From: Peribacillus simplex NBRC 15720 = DSM 1321
GTDB taxonomy: Bacteria > Bacillota > Bacilli > Bacillales > DSM-1321
Direction of reading: 5' to 3'
NCBI RefSeq assembly: GCF_002243645.1
Contig: NZ_CP017704.1
Span: 1,589,501 to 1,653,500 of the forward strand
DNA: 64,000 nucleotides
The notes below the pieces were generated by a model that saw nothing but the letters and a program-made list of their open reading frames with translations, did no database searches and was not told the DNA's origin. Of this stretch, positions 27,023 to 36,385 are shown in pieces. Each line of letters starts with the position of its first letter. The stretch's first letter is position 1. The position numbers and the translations under genes are program-made.

Positions 27023-27853
27023 TTAGAATAAAAGTTCATCGGGGTTGCTACCGAACCGTTCATTTTTGTTCAAGGCATCTATTTGATTCATTTCATTCAA
27101 GCTTAATGTAAAGTCAAATACTTGTGCATTTTCCTCGATACGGGACGGCGTAATCGATTTAGGAATTACAACTAGATCATTTTGTAGATGCCACCTAATC
27201 AACACTTGTGCTGAACTTTTCCCATGCTTCTTCGCTATATGATTAATTGTCGGCTCTTCCAATAGGTTCCCTCTGCCTAGCGGGCTCCAAGATTCTACCT
27301 TTATTTCATGTTTTGCACAGTAATCACGAATTTCGACTTGAGTCAAAAGTGGATGCAATTCTATTTGATTGACGACCGGTTTCACTTCACTGTTTGCAAG
27401 TAAATTTTCTAAATGATGAACATGGAAATTACTTACTCCGATTGATTTCACCTTACCATCCTTATAAATCTTTTCCAATGCCCTCCAGGTTTCCAGATAT
27501 TTATCTTTTCCCGGCCAGTGGATCAGGTATAAATCCAGGTATTCCAAACCAAGGCGATTTAAACTATCATCAAATGCCTGGAGCGTCGTTTCGTATCCTT
27601 GCTCTGTATTCCACACTTTAGATGTAATGAACAAATCTTCACGAGGCACTCCACATTCCCTAATCGCCTGACCAACACCTTCTTCATTTTCATAAATGGC
27701 CGCCGTATCAATCGCACGATAACCAACTTCAATTGCTTTCTTGACAGACTCAACCGTTTCATTGCCGTTTTTCACTTTAAATACACCGAAACCCAACTGT
27801 GGCATTTTAACTCCATTATGTAAGGTGATCGTTTCCCCAATATTTGAAATCAT
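27023..27853 (-). CDS. yvgN: Aldo/keto reductase, glyoxal reductase type
   Basis: A 276-residue aldo/keto reductase with the complete tetrad Asp49, Tyr54, Lys79 and His112 (AIDTAAIYENEEGVG, ITSKVWN, LIHWPG). Sequence and length match B. subtilis YvgN, an NADPH-dependent glyoxal/methylglyoxal reductase; the ending NPDELLF is shared. It detoxifies reactive aldehydes in the cytoplasm. AAGGGGG stands nine bases before ATG 27853. Confidence 0.9.
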   Translation of the reverse strand: MISNIGETITLHNGVKMPQLGFGVFKVKNGNETVESVKKAIEVGYRAIDTAAIYENEEGVGQAIRECGVPREDLFITSKVWNTEQGYETTLQAFDDSLNRLGLEYLDLYLIHWPGKDKYLETWRALEKIYKDGKVKSIGVSNFHVHHLENLLANSEVKPVVNQIELHPLLTQVEIRDYCAKHEIKVESWSPLGRGNLLEEPTINHIAKKHGKSSAQVLIRWHLQNDLVVIPKSITPSRIEENAQVFDFTLSLNEMNQIDALNKNERFGSNPDELLF

Positions 27854-28248
27854 TCCATTATTCCCCCTTACTTTTATTTACCAATTATACATCCCTCCAC
27901 CTTCTATTTCTAACCATAAGCCTCGGGATTTATAGAGTCCCTTAAGCGAAAACGCACCCTTGAATACCATTTATATATATTAAAGGGCACATTTTACTTT
28001 TTAATCATTCACTAAGTTAAATATTTTGTAAAAAAATGACGAAACATCTATCCTTATAGGTATGTAATTCGTTACAATTGTATAGTTCGACTTTAAACCA
28101 AGTAAAAAAGAAGGTGCCATCTTTAAAGAATAATCAAACGAAAAACTCCCATTCTAAATATTGAGGAGTTGCAAACAGTCCTGAGCCCATTCATTGGCCA
28201 CAATCCATGTACACTTTACATACTTGAAATCAAGGGAGTCCTCCATGT
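27854..28248. other. Leader region of the first pit gene
   Basis: No gene seen. A block at 28024-28080 (TTTTGTAAA ... AATTCGTTACAAT) is shared with 29363-29420 upstream of the DUF47 gene; TACAAT in it may be a -10. From there to the start codon is about 170 bases, a long leader holding a weak AACTCC/GGAGTT hairpin (28144-28175 area) but no recognisable riboswitch. Confidence 0.5.
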
Positions 28249-29247
28249 ATGAATAGCATACTCATCTTAACCGCGCTAATTATTATTTTTGCTTTGGTCT
28301 TTGACTTTATCAATGGTTTCCATGATACGGCTAACGCCATCGCTACAGCAGTATCAACCAAGGCGCTTAAACCACGTCACGCAATCATCATGGCTGCGGT
28401 CATGAATTTATTAGGAGCACTGACCTTTACCGGTGTAGCGCATACCATTACGAAGGATATCGTTGATCCTTTCACATTGAACAATGGTTCTTATGTAATC
28501 CTTGCTGCCCTGCTCTCGGCAATAATATGGAATTTAATCACTTGGTATTTTGGTATTCCAAGCAGTTCCTCCCATGCGATCATTGGTTCAATAGCGGGAG
28601 CTGCCATCGTGGCTAGTGGATTCGATGCGATTAAATGGAATGGATTCACTAAAATTGTACAAGCATTGATTCTATCACCTATCCTTGCCTTTACGCTTGG
28701 ATTCATTGTATACAGTATCTTCAAGGTCGTATTCAAAAATAATAATTTAGGAAAAACCAATAAGCGATTCAGGAGAATACAAATTCTCACGGCGGCCATC
28801 CAGTCTTATACACATGGAACGAATGATGCTCAAAAATCCATGGGTATCATCACGATGGCTTTGATCGCTAACGGATATGCCTCTACCTCTGAAGTTCCTT
28901 TCTGGGTACAATTATCCTGCGCAATAGCCATGGCGCTTGGTACATCAATCGGAGGTTGGAAGATCATCAAAACCGTTGGCGGTAAAATCATGAAAATCCG
29001 GCCGGTTAATGGTGTGGCTGCCGATATGACTGGAGCGGCCATCATTTTCGGTGCAACCTTCCTGCATATGCCGGTCAGCACGACACATGTCATTTCTTCT
29101 TCAATACTTGGGGTCGGTTCTGCCCACCGCATTAAAGGGGTAAAATGGGGAACCGCAAAAAACATGTTAATCACTTGGTTCATCACATTGCCAATTTCCG
29201 CTTCCTTAGCTGGAATCATTTACTATTTGATTGCTTTATTTTTATAG
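28249..29247 (+). CDS. pit: Inorganic phosphate transporter, PiT family (copy 1)
   Basis: A 332-residue PiT permease with ten or so membrane helices. Both inverted PiT signature repeats are present: GFHDTANAIATAVSTKAL (22-39) near the N-terminus and, in the second half, a related YTHGTNDAQKSMGIITMAL; the C-terminal MPVSTTHVISSSILGVG also fits. It takes up phosphate as a metal-phosphate complex driven by protons. It is highly similar to the copy at 30122, with identical length. ATG 28249 is preceded by GGGAGTCCTCC. Own terminator follows. Confidence 0.92.
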   Translation: MNSILILTALIIIFALVFDFINGFHDTANAIATAVSTKALKPRHAIIMAAVMNLLGALTFTGVAHTITKDIVDPFTLNNGSYVILAALLSAIIWNLITWYFGIPSSSSHAIIGSIAGAAIVASGFDAIKWNGFTKIVQALILSPILAFTLGFIVYSIFKVVFKNNNLGKTNKRFRRIQILTAAIQSYTHGTNDAQKSMGIITMALIANGYASTSEVPFWVQLSCAIAMALGTSIGGWKIIKTVGGKIMKIRPVNGVAADMTGAAIIFGATFLHMPVSTTHVISSSILGVGSAHRIKGVKWGTAKNMLITWFITLPISASLAGIIYYLIALFL

Positions 29248-29255
29248 AACCCTTT

Positions 29256-29283
29256 GCCTTTCCATATCGGAAAGGCTTTTTTT
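29256..29283 (+). terminator. Terminator after pit copy 1
   Basis: GCCTTTCC / GGAAAGGC with a T7 tract, just past the stop codon. Confidence 0.88.
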
Positions 29284-29362
29284 CTACAGATTTTTCCTTT
29301 ATAAGCGTATGTTTTTCCCAATTTTTAATTTTCCTTGTTTTTTTATGTAAAGTTTTATTAAG

Positions 29363-29420
29363 ATTTTGTAAATTTTCGTCGAAAAACCTTCCCGGATACT
29401 ACATGAATTCGTTACAATCA
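29363..29420 (+). promoter_or_regulatory. Promoter block shared with pit copy 1
   Basis: TTTTGTAAA and ATGAATTCGTTACAAT recur with the same spacing upstream of pit copy 1 (28024-28080). Transcription probably starts downstream of TACAAT (29412-29417). The conservation suggests the block was part of the duplication. Confidence 0.5.
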
Positions 29421-29485
29421 ATTTGTTAATACTAAGCGTACGACTAAGGTGCGTAAATTTGCATGACTAATTGGGAGGCTTTAAC

Positions 29486-30106
29486 ATGGCTTTTAAATCA
29501 AAAAAAGACAAATTCGCAGTAATGCTTTTTAACATCGCTCAAAACCTTAAAGAAGGTGCTGACTATTTCGCGGATTATAAACTCAAAAACATCTCCGATC
29601 TAAAAGTATTTTCAGATACGATGAAAGACTATGAGCATAAAGGCGATTCAATGGTTCATAATGTGATTAAAGAGCTGAACAATGCCTTCATCACTCCCAT
29701 CGAACGGGAGGATATCCTTGAATTAACCATGAGAATGGATGATGTCATAGACGGTTTGGAACACTGTGCGGCATTATTCGAAATGTACTCAATTGTCAAT
29801 GCAGACGAGTATATGCTTAAGTTTGTGGATGCAATCAAACAGTGTACGTATGAGATTGAAAATGCTGTCGATACACTATCCACTAAAAAATTGCCTATGA
29901 TTCGTGAAAATGCAATCAAAATTAAAGATCTTGAATCCGTTTGTGACGGAATCCAACGTCAATCAATCAAAAACTTGTTTACAGTTGAAAAAGATCCTAT
30001 CAGGATCATTCAATATAAAGAAATATACGAAAGCCTTGAAGAGATTGCCGATCACTGTCAAGCAGTGGCCAATACACTTGAAACAATCATAATGAAAAAC
30101 GCCTAA
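29486..30106 (+). CDS. DUF47 (PhoU-like) Pit accessory protein
   Basis: A 206-residue all-helical protein of the DUF47 family (B. subtilis YkaA), related to PhoU. It starts FKSKKDKFAVMLFNIAQNLKEGADYFADY and has the ITPIEREDILELTMRMDDVIDGLE core that carries metal-binding acidic residues. Such proteins are encoded with PiT permeases and are thought to control or assist them. ATG 29486 with TTGGGAGGCTTTAAC upstream is chosen over the TTG at 29471. It is 15 bp upstream of pit copy 2, so those two form an operon. Confidence 0.88.
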   Translation: MAFKSKKDKFAVMLFNIAQNLKEGADYFADYKLKNISDLKVFSDTMKDYEHKGDSMVHNVIKELNNAFITPIEREDILELTMRMDDVIDGLEHCAALFEMYSIVNADEYMLKFVDAIKQCTYEIENAVDTLSTKKLPMIRENAIKIKDLESVCDGIQRQSIKNLFTVEKDPIRIIQYKEIYESLEEIADHCQAVANTLETIIMKNA

Positions 30107-30121
30107 GGAGTACCCCAATAA

Positions 30122-31120
30122 ATGGATACTTTATTAATTTTAACAATATTAATCGTTTTCTTTGCTTTAGCATTTGATTTCATCAATGGTTTCCATGATA
30201 CAGCAAATGCAATTGCTACAGCTGTTTCAACAAAGGCCATGAAGCCTCGGCATGCCATTATCATGGCAGCCATTATGAACTTCGTCGGAGCTATGACGTT
30301 TACAGGCGTAGCAAAGACCATAACGAAGGATATCGTGGATCCGTTCACGCTTCCAAATGGTTCATATGTAATCTTGGCAGCTTTGCTTGCCGCTATTATA
30401 TGGAACCTCCTTACATGGTATTACGGGATACCAAGCAGTTCATCCCACGCATTGATTGGTTCGATTGCAGGTGCCGCCATTGCCGCCGCTGGTTTCGCCG
30501 GTATAAAATGGGAAGGATTCTTAAAAATTCTTCAAGCTTTGATTTTCTCCCCGCTAATTGCTTTTGCAATCGGGTTTATCGTATACAGCATCTTTAAAGT
30601 TGTATTTAAAAATAATAACTTGACAAAAACAAACCAAAAATTCCGGACTATACAGATTGCTACTGCAGCACTTCAATCGTATACCCACGGAACGAATGAC
30701 GCCCAAAAAGCCATGGGGATCATCACGATGGCCCTTATTGCAAACGGCTATGCAACAAGTACTGACATCCCCTTCTGGGTTCAATTTTCATGTGCGTTAG
30801 CGATGGGACTTGGAACTTCTGTTGGTGGATGGAAAATCATTAAAACGGTTGGTGGCAAGATTATGAAGATCCGCCCTGTCAATGGTGTTGCAGCGGATTT
30901 AACCGGAGCCTTCATCATTTTTGGCGCGACCGTGATACACATGCCAGTTAGTACAACACATGTTATTTCTTCTTCGATTCTTGGAGTTGGTTCAGCCCAC
31001 CGTGTTAAGGGAGTAAAATGGGGAACGGCAAGAAGAATGATTGTAACCTGGTTCATTACCATTCCTATCTCAGCAACATTAGCAGGTTTGCTTTATTATT
31101 TAATAAATTTCCTATTCTAA
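30122..31120 (+). CDS. pit: Inorganic phosphate transporter, PiT family (copy 2)
   Basis: A 332-residue PiT permease nearly parallel to copy 1 along its entire length (GFHDTANAIATAVSTKAM at the start, YTHGTNDAQKAMGIITMAL, MPVSTTHVISSSILGVGSAHR). Differences are conservative and scattered, as expected for an old duplication with both copies under selection. It follows the DUF47 gene by 15 bp, with AAGGAGTACCCCAATA before the ATG. Expected function is low-affinity phosphate uptake. Confidence 0.92.
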   Translation: MDTLLILTILIVFFALAFDFINGFHDTANAIATAVSTKAMKPRHAIIMAAIMNFVGAMTFTGVAKTITKDIVDPFTLPNGSYVILAALLAAIIWNLLTWYYGIPSSSSHALIGSIAGAAIAAAGFAGIKWEGFLKILQALIFSPLIAFAIGFIVYSIFKVVFKNNNLTKTNQKFRTIQIATAALQSYTHGTNDAQKAMGIITMALIANGYATSTDIPFWVQFSCALAMGLGTSVGGWKIIKTVGGKIMKIRPVNGVAADLTGAFIIFGATVIHMPVSTTHVISSSILGVGSAHRVKGVKWGTARRMIVTWFITIPISATLAGLLYYLINFLF

Positions 31121-31127
31121 AATAAAA

Positions 31128-31162
31128 AAATCCCTTCCGGTTTCCATCGGCAGGGATTTTCT
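31128..31162 (+). terminator. Terminator after pit copy 2
   Basis: AAATCCCT / AGGGATTT outer stem with an inner CCG/CGG step. Confidence 0.65.
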
Positions 31163-31263
31163 GTTTCCTTTGTAATAACATAGATATAATTCTATGCGAA
31201 ATCATGGATAATCGTTTAAAATTTAAAGAAGAAGGAATTTTTTTAGCGAGGGGCAAAATAAAA

Positions 31264-32520
31264 ATGAAGGAATTCGAAAAAAATAGAGATATTTTTAAAG
31301 ACCTTTATGGAGATATGATGGAGTTTGCAGATAGAATCAGTTCTGTTTTAGGTTGCCCCATTACAATCGAGGACGGTAACCACCGCTTACTTGCTTATAG
31401 CACACACGATGATACTACGGATCAGGCTCGTATCATGACCATAATCGGAAGACGTGTCCCTGAAAAGGTCATCAACAGTTTGTGGAAAGATGGCTTCATC
31501 CCCGCGTTACTGAAAGAAGATGTCCCCATTAAAATCGGGGCCATCAATGATGTCGGTCTCGGTAACAGGGTTGCGGTTTCCATACGGAAAAATAACGAAG
31601 TACTTGGATTCATTTGGGCTTTGGAAGTAAATGAACCTTTCTCAGAAGAAGATATGAAATTTCTGCAATTCGCTGCCAAGGAGGCGAAGAACCAGTTACA
31701 GCAATTGCAATTGAAAAAGAAAAGAAAAGAAGCAGGTCATCAGGAGTTCCTTTGGCGCATGTTGACCGGGCACTACCAAGAAGAATCGGAAATAATTGAA
31801 AATTATACGAAATTCTCCATCCATGTTCCAGTGGGTTTTTCTATATTGGTATTCGAATTTCCTAAAGAGATCAATCGCGAAGTGGAGCGCTACATTTCAT
31901 ACATGTTAACGACCACTCAAAAGATAAACAGTTCCTTATTTGCCATTGACCATAACAAGCTCATTCTTTTCGCGGGAGCCAACCAGGAAAACAGCCCTTC
32001 TTTCACTTCATCGATTTATGAGTTCATTCCTTTTTTCATTCTGGAGATGAAACGGCGTTTCGGTGTTGAGAATATCCTTGGAACGGCTGGCAATATGTAT
32101 AAAAACTTAATGGATGTTAAATCAAGTTACGAAGAAGCTCAATACACCCTAAAAATGAAGAATATTTTCCCAGATGACATGAAACTCATTTTACATTATG
32201 AAGAACTTGGCATGTTTCAAATGATTGAAACACTCGCAAGCAACAAACAGCGTCGTGTTCATCCTTCCATCCTTAAGCTAAAAGCATACGACATGAAAAA
32301 CCAGACGGAATTGCTGCAAACACTCTCTGTCTATCTAGAGAAAGACTGCAACCCTAATGAAGCTTCAAAAAATCTTCATATCCATGTGAATACATTGAAT
32401 TACCGATTAAAAAGGATCTCGGAAGTGGGAAATATCCGGTTAAAAGACCCGATTCAAAAAATGTCCCTCTTTCTTAATATTAAACTTAATCAATATGATG
32501 AATTTTTCAAGAAAAATTAA
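31264..32520 (+). CDS. adeR: PucR-family activator, probably AdeR
   Basis: A 418-residue PucR/CdaR-type regulator: N-terminal GAF-like sensory part (about 15-150), a GGDEF-like middle, and a C-terminal PucR HTH with the motif ASKNLHIHVNTLNYRLKRI (about 370-388). B. subtilis AdeR has this architecture, is encoded near ald and activates alanine dehydrogenase expression in response to alanine; here ald lies one gene away. PutR (proline) is the closest alternative. ATG 31264 follows GCGAGGGGC; an earlier in-frame ATG at 31204 has no ribosome site. Confidence 0.75.
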   Translation: MKEFEKNRDIFKDLYGDMMEFADRISSVLGCPITIEDGNHRLLAYSTHDDTTDQARIMTIIGRRVPEKVINSLWKDGFIPALLKEDVPIKIGAINDVGLGNRVAVSIRKNNEVLGFIWALEVNEPFSEEDMKFLQFAAKEAKNQLQQLQLKKKRKEAGHQEFLWRMLTGHYQEESEIIENYTKFSIHVPVGFSILVFEFPKEINREVERYISYMLTTTQKINSSLFAIDHNKLILFAGANQENSPSFTSSIYEFIPFFILEMKRRFGVENILGTAGNMYKNLMDVKSSYEEAQYTLKMKNIFPDDMKLILHYEELGMFQMIETLASNKQRRVHPSILKLKAYDMKNQTELLQTLSVYLEKDCNPNEASKNLHIHVNTLNYRLKRISEVGNIRLKDPIQKMSLFLNIKLNQYDEFFKKN

Positions 32521-32569
32521 TGATATATTCCCTGATATGGAATACTAGAAGTGTGGAAAGGTTGATCAT

Positions 32570-33391
32570 ATGATATTTGAAACAAAAGAAGAACTTGAAA
32601 AAGAATTAACAATCATTGAAAAATGGGAGAAAGATCAGAAAGGACTATGGTTTTGGGAACGGATTGGGCGGATTCCCTTCAAGCTATTGGATAAGTTGAC
32701 ACCCGATTTCATTCAGAAAAAGTTAGGTGTCATGCTTGATGAAATCGGCAGCTACATTCAGAATGGCGGAAAATATTTAACGAAAGAAGCTCATATTCTA
32801 AGTCAGCTGCAAGCCAAGGTTCCCGAGTTGATTATTACTGACCTGGAAGATATTTCAAGCATCCCCCTCCATATCATGGATAGCGTGAGTCAGGATATTA
32901 AAAATTCAGGCAGTAAATTGGCAACAGTTCAAGGTGCCACTACAGGGATTGGCGGAATCTTCACCTTGGCCATCGACATCCCCCTTCTTCTCGGCATGTC
33001 GATCAAAACCCTTCAGGATATCGCCATCACATATGGCTTCAATCCTAGAGACCGCGAAGAACGTATTTTCATCGTCAAATGTCTGCAATTCACAACATCG
33101 GATATTGTCGGCAAAAAGGCTCTATTAAATGAATTGTCGAAAATGAACCAGTCTGATACCCAATCAAAAAGGGAAATAGCATCCGAACTGCAAGGATGGC
33201 GAGAAGTTGTTTATACATACCGTGATCAGTTTGGCTGGAAAAAGCTTTTGCAAATGGTTCCTGTTGCCGGAATAATATTTGGCGCCCTTACAAATCGTTC
33301 CATGATTGCCGATATAGCCGATACGGGAATCATGCTTTATAAAAAAAGAAGGATTTTAGAGCGCATTCAAGAACCTATTACAAAGAATTGA
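32570..33391 (+). CDS. EcsC family protein
   Basis: A 273-residue protein of the EcsC family, recognised from FWERIGRIPFKLLDKLTPDFIQKKL, the glycine-rich hydrophobic GATTGIGGIFTLAIDIPLLLGMSIKTLQDIA and the terminal VPVAGIIFGALTNRSMIADIADTG. EcsC proteins are peripheral or membrane-associated and of unknown function; this one is stand-alone, without ecsAB. It is 49 bp downstream of adeR and may be co-transcribed. Gap of 171 bp to ald. Confidence 0.85.
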   Translation: MIFETKEELEKELTIIEKWEKDQKGLWFWERIGRIPFKLLDKLTPDFIQKKLGVMLDEIGSYIQNGGKYLTKEAHILSQLQAKVPELIITDLEDISSIPLHIMDSVSQDIKNSGSKLATVQGATTGIGGIFTLAIDIPLLLGMSIKTLQDIAITYGFNPRDREERIFIVKCLQFTTSDIVGKKALLNELSKMNQSDTQSKREIASELQGWREVVYTYRDQFGWKKLLQMVPVAGIIFGALTNRSMIADIADTGIMLYKKRRILERIQEPITKN

Positions 33392-33562
33392 ATTCAGCAT
33401 TAAAAGGATCTTGATCCTGGCGAGTCCATGTTTTTTGAAACTGCGTTTGTGGAATTCCACAAATACACCTTTTTCATTTTTCTGATTTCCACATACTAAC
33501 TGTTTCTTTTTCCAACTATACTTGTGATACAAATAGTAAAACATATTATTGGAGGGATTAAG

Positions 33563-34696
33563 ATGAGAATAGGAATTCCAAAAGAGATTAAAAACAATGA
33601 AAACCGTGTAGCTATCACTCCAGCTGGGGTTGTAGCATTAGTCAACGCAGGGCACGAAGTATTAATCGAAATGAACGCAGGTCTAGGAAGCAGTTTTACA
33701 AATGAATCATATCTAGAAGCTGGTGCTGTTATAGTCGAGGACGCTGCTAGCGTTTGGTCAAGCACAGAAATGATCATGAAAGTAAAAGAACCTATCTCAT
33801 CTGAATATAAATATTTCCGAAAAGATTTAATCCTTTTCACATATTTACATCTAGCGGCTGAACCGGCACTAGCTCAGGCCCTAAAAGAAAGCGGTGTCTT
33901 GGCCATTGCTTATGAAACGGTTGCAGTAAACCGCACACTTCCTTTATTGACACCAATGAGTGAGGTTGCAGGACGCATGGCTGCACAAATCGGTGCTCAG
34001 TTCCTTGAAAAAAATAACGGCGGCAAAGGAATTCTCTTAAGCGGAGTTCCTGGAGTTAAACGTGGTAAAGTCGCTGTTGTCGGCGGAGGTATGGTTGGAA
34101 CGAATGCTGCTAAAATCGCTATTGGATTAGGCGCAGATGTTACCATTCTTGACTTAAGCCCTGACCGCCTTCGTCAACTTGATGATATTTTCGGAAATGA
34201 ACTGACTACACTTATCTCCAACCCTTATAATATTGCAGAAGCAGTCAAAGATGCCGACTTAGTAATCGGTGCTGTATTGATTCCAGGTGCTAAAGCTCCT
34301 AAGCTCGTTACTGAAGAAATGGTTAAATCGATGTCTCCAGGTTCAGTCATTGTCGATGTTGCAATCGACCAAGGCGGTATCTTTGAAACGGTCGACCACA
34401 TAACAACACATGATAACCCTACTTATGTTAAACATGGAGTAGTGCACTATGCAGTAGCGAATATGCCAGGAGCAGTGCCTCAAACTTCTACAGTTGCTTT
34501 AACTAACGTAACAGTACCATTTGCACTTCAAATTGCAAACAAAGGTGCCATCAAAGCGATCCTTGAAAATGATGCACTTGCAAAAGGCGTCAATGTAGCG
34601 AACGGTGAAATCACGTTCGAAGCAGTTGCCACAGACCTTGGCTACAACTATGTAAGTGTTGAAAACGCCTTAAACTCAAATAACATTAACGCTTAA
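33563..34696 (+). CDS. ald: Alanine dehydrogenase
   Basis: A 377-residue L-alanine dehydrogenase, essentially family length (378 in B. subtilis). Lys75 and His96, the pyruvate-binding and catalytic residues, are in place (MKVKEP, TYLHLA); the NAD fold is [21 protein letters not shown]. It converts L-alanine to pyruvate and ammonium, important for alanine use in sporulation and germination. ATG 33563 has TTGGAGGGATTAAG upstream. A strong terminator follows. Confidence 0.95.
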   Translation: MRIGIPKEIKNNENRVAITPAGVVALVNAGHEVLIEMNAGLGSSFTNESYLEAGAVIVEDAASVWSSTEMIMKVKEPISSEYKYFRKDLILFTYLHLAAEPALAQALKESGVLAIAYETVAVNRTLPLLTPMSEVAGRMAAQIGAQFLEKNNGGKGILLSGVPGVKRGKVAVVGGGMVGTNAAKIAIGLGADVTILDLSPDRLRQLDDIFGNELTTLISNPYNIAEAVKDADLVIGAVLIPGAKAPKLVTEEMVKSMSPGSVIVDVAIDQGGIFETVDHITTHDNPTYVKHGVVHYAVANMPGAVPQTSTVALTNVTVPFALQIANKGAIKAILENDALAKGVNVANGEITFEAVATDLGYNYVSVENALNSNNINA

Positions 34697-34701
34697 TAAA
34701 A

Positions 34702-34745
34702 AATAAGACTCCAGACACAATCTTGTCTGGAGTCTTATTTTTTTT
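34702..34745 (+). terminator. Terminator after ald
   Basis: AATAAGACTCCAGACA / TGTCTGGAGTCTTATT, then T8. Confidence 0.9.
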
Positions 34746-34794
34746 GGTCGAGGAACCTCGTTGAAGCTGTACTTCCTCGGACAATATCTGGACA

Positions 34795-34890
34795 GACCGG
34801 ATTATCTCGCAAACGGTCGGATTTTCCGGATATAGGTCGAATTATCAGCACGGACAGGCGACTTTTCCAGATATAGGTCGGATTATCTGC
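34795..34890. repeat. Degenerate tandem array with 20-21 bp period
   Basis: CGGATTATC, CGGATTTTC, CGAATTATC, CGACTTTTC and CGGATTATC start at 34798, 34818, 34838, 34859 and 34879, most preceded by GGT. Same family as at 15.8 and 26.1 kb. It lies between the ald terminator and the convergent oxidase gene. Confidence 0.65.
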
Positions 34891-34933
34891 ACAAGTCTTG
34901 TTATTACTAATCTAACAAAATGGAATATTCCTC

Positions 34934-36301
34934 TTAATCTATGAAAATCTTCCCGGGATTCATTATTCCTTTCGGATCCAATGCCTGTTTGATCGTTTTC
35001 ATCACTTCGTAAGCTCCTCCATGCTCCCTTCGCTGATACTTCGATTTTCCAAGTCCTACCCCATGTTCACCCGTACATGTACCGCCTTTGGTTAATGCAT
35101 ATTCGACGATTTCTTCATTTAACCTCTTCGCTTCTTTAACTTCTTCAGGATTTTTCAAATCGATCATGAACAATACGTGATAATTTCCGTCACCTACATG
35201 TCCTACAATCGCACCCTCCACTTTGGATTGTTCGACTTTCTTCCTTGTATCTAGTATGGCATTCGATAATTCATGAAGGGGCACACTTACGTCGGTCACC
35301 ATCAGCTTCTTTCCAGGTGCGCTGTGAATGAATGCGTACGCAAGATTATGGCGCGCTTCCCATAAGGCATTCCGTGCTTTTGAATCGGTTTCAAACTGGA
35401 TATCCCCACAGCCAAAATCACTTACGATTTCCTTGGCAAAATTGACGTCCTGTTCAAGTCCGGCAAAATTCCCATGAAACTCGAGGAATAAAGTTGGTTG
35501 GACATCATAGGATTTGTCCATGAATTGATTAACTTTTTTTATGGACTCGGCATCAACCAATTCAATTCGTGCAATCGGGATTCCAGCAAGCATGATCCCA
35601 TTAACCGCAGATACTGCCTGTTCGACGGTTGGAAATGAAGCTCTCCCAGCCATTGTGACTTCAGGAATGCCGTATACCTTTAAAGTCAGTTCAGTAAATA
35701 CACCTATCGTACCTTCAGAGCCGACAAACAAGCCATTCAAGTGAATGCCTGAAGATGATTTTGTCGCTAAACTTCCGGAATGAATCACTTCACCGTTTGC
35801 TAGAACCACTTCCAAATCCCTGACTTGATCACGCATTATCCCATATTTGACCGAGGTCGTCCCACTTGCATTCGTAGCTGCCATCCCTCCCAATGTAGCA
35901 TCGGCACCAGGATCGACGGAAAAGAACAAACCGTATTTTTTTAATTCTTTATTGAGTTGCGTCCTTGTCACACCTGGTTGGACCTTCACAAGGAAATCAT
36001 TTTCCCTGATTTCCAATATTTGATTCATCAAGGACAAGTCCAGGGAAATTCCCCCTTTGACTGGAACGACATGCCCCTCCAAACTTGATCCTAATCCAAA
36101 AGGAATGACCGGTATTTCATGCTCATTCGCATACCGCATGACTGCACTGACTTCCGCAGTATCCCTTGGATATATGACCATATCCGGTAAATGCGGAGTG
36201 TGGTAGGATTCATCATGGCTGTGCTGTTCCAATAAAGTTTCATTCACCGTTACTTGTTCTTCCGTCAGTATCTTCCTTAATTCCTCTATATAACCATTCA
36301 T
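34934..36301 (-). CDS. FAD-linked oxidase, glycolate oxidase GlcD / D-lactate dehydrogenase type
   Basis: A 455-residue VAO/PCMH flavoprotein. The FAD-binding PCMH domain spans about 35-215 (VIPFGLGSSLEGHVVPVKGGISLDLS, GGMAATNASGTTSVKYGIMRDQV, GSEGTIGVFTELTL); the C-terminal part has VGHVGDGNYHVLFMID and ends TGEHGVGLGKSKY ... DPKGIMNPGKIF, diagnostic for GlcD/D-LDH. It oxidises a 2-hydroxy acid such as glycolate or D-lactate. No glcE/glcF genes are adjacent, favouring a stand-alone D-lactate dehydrogenase. ATG 36301 follows AGAGGGGGCAGCATA. It starts 84 bp after proC on the same strand. Confidence 0.85.
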   Translation of the reverse strand: MNGYIEELRKILTEEQVTVNETLLEQHSHDESYHTPHLPDMVIYPRDTAEVSAVMRYANEHEIPVIPFGLGSSLEGHVVPVKGGISLDLSLMNQILEIRENDFLVKVQPGVTRTQLNKELKKYGLFFSVDPGADATLGGMAATNASGTTSVKYGIMRDQVRDLEVVLANGEVIHSGSLATKSSSGIHLNGLFVGSEGTIGVFTELTLKVYGIPEVTMAGRASFPTVEQAVSAVNGIMLAGIPIARIELVDAESIKKVNQFMDKSYDVQPTLFLEFHGNFAGLEQDVNFAKEIVSDFGCGDIQFETDSKARNALWEARHNLAYAFIHSAPGKKLMVTDVSVPLHELSNAILDTRKKVEQSKVEGAIVGHVGDGNYHVLFMIDLKNPEEVKEAKRLNEEIVEYALTKGGTCTGEHGVGLGKSKYQRREHGGAYEVMKTIKQALDPKGIMNPGKIFID

Positions 36302-36385
36302 TATGCTGCCCCCTCTTTTTTTACTAAACATTCTGAAAATATTACACAAAATGAGATTGCCCGCTAATAGGCAATCCATCTTTCT

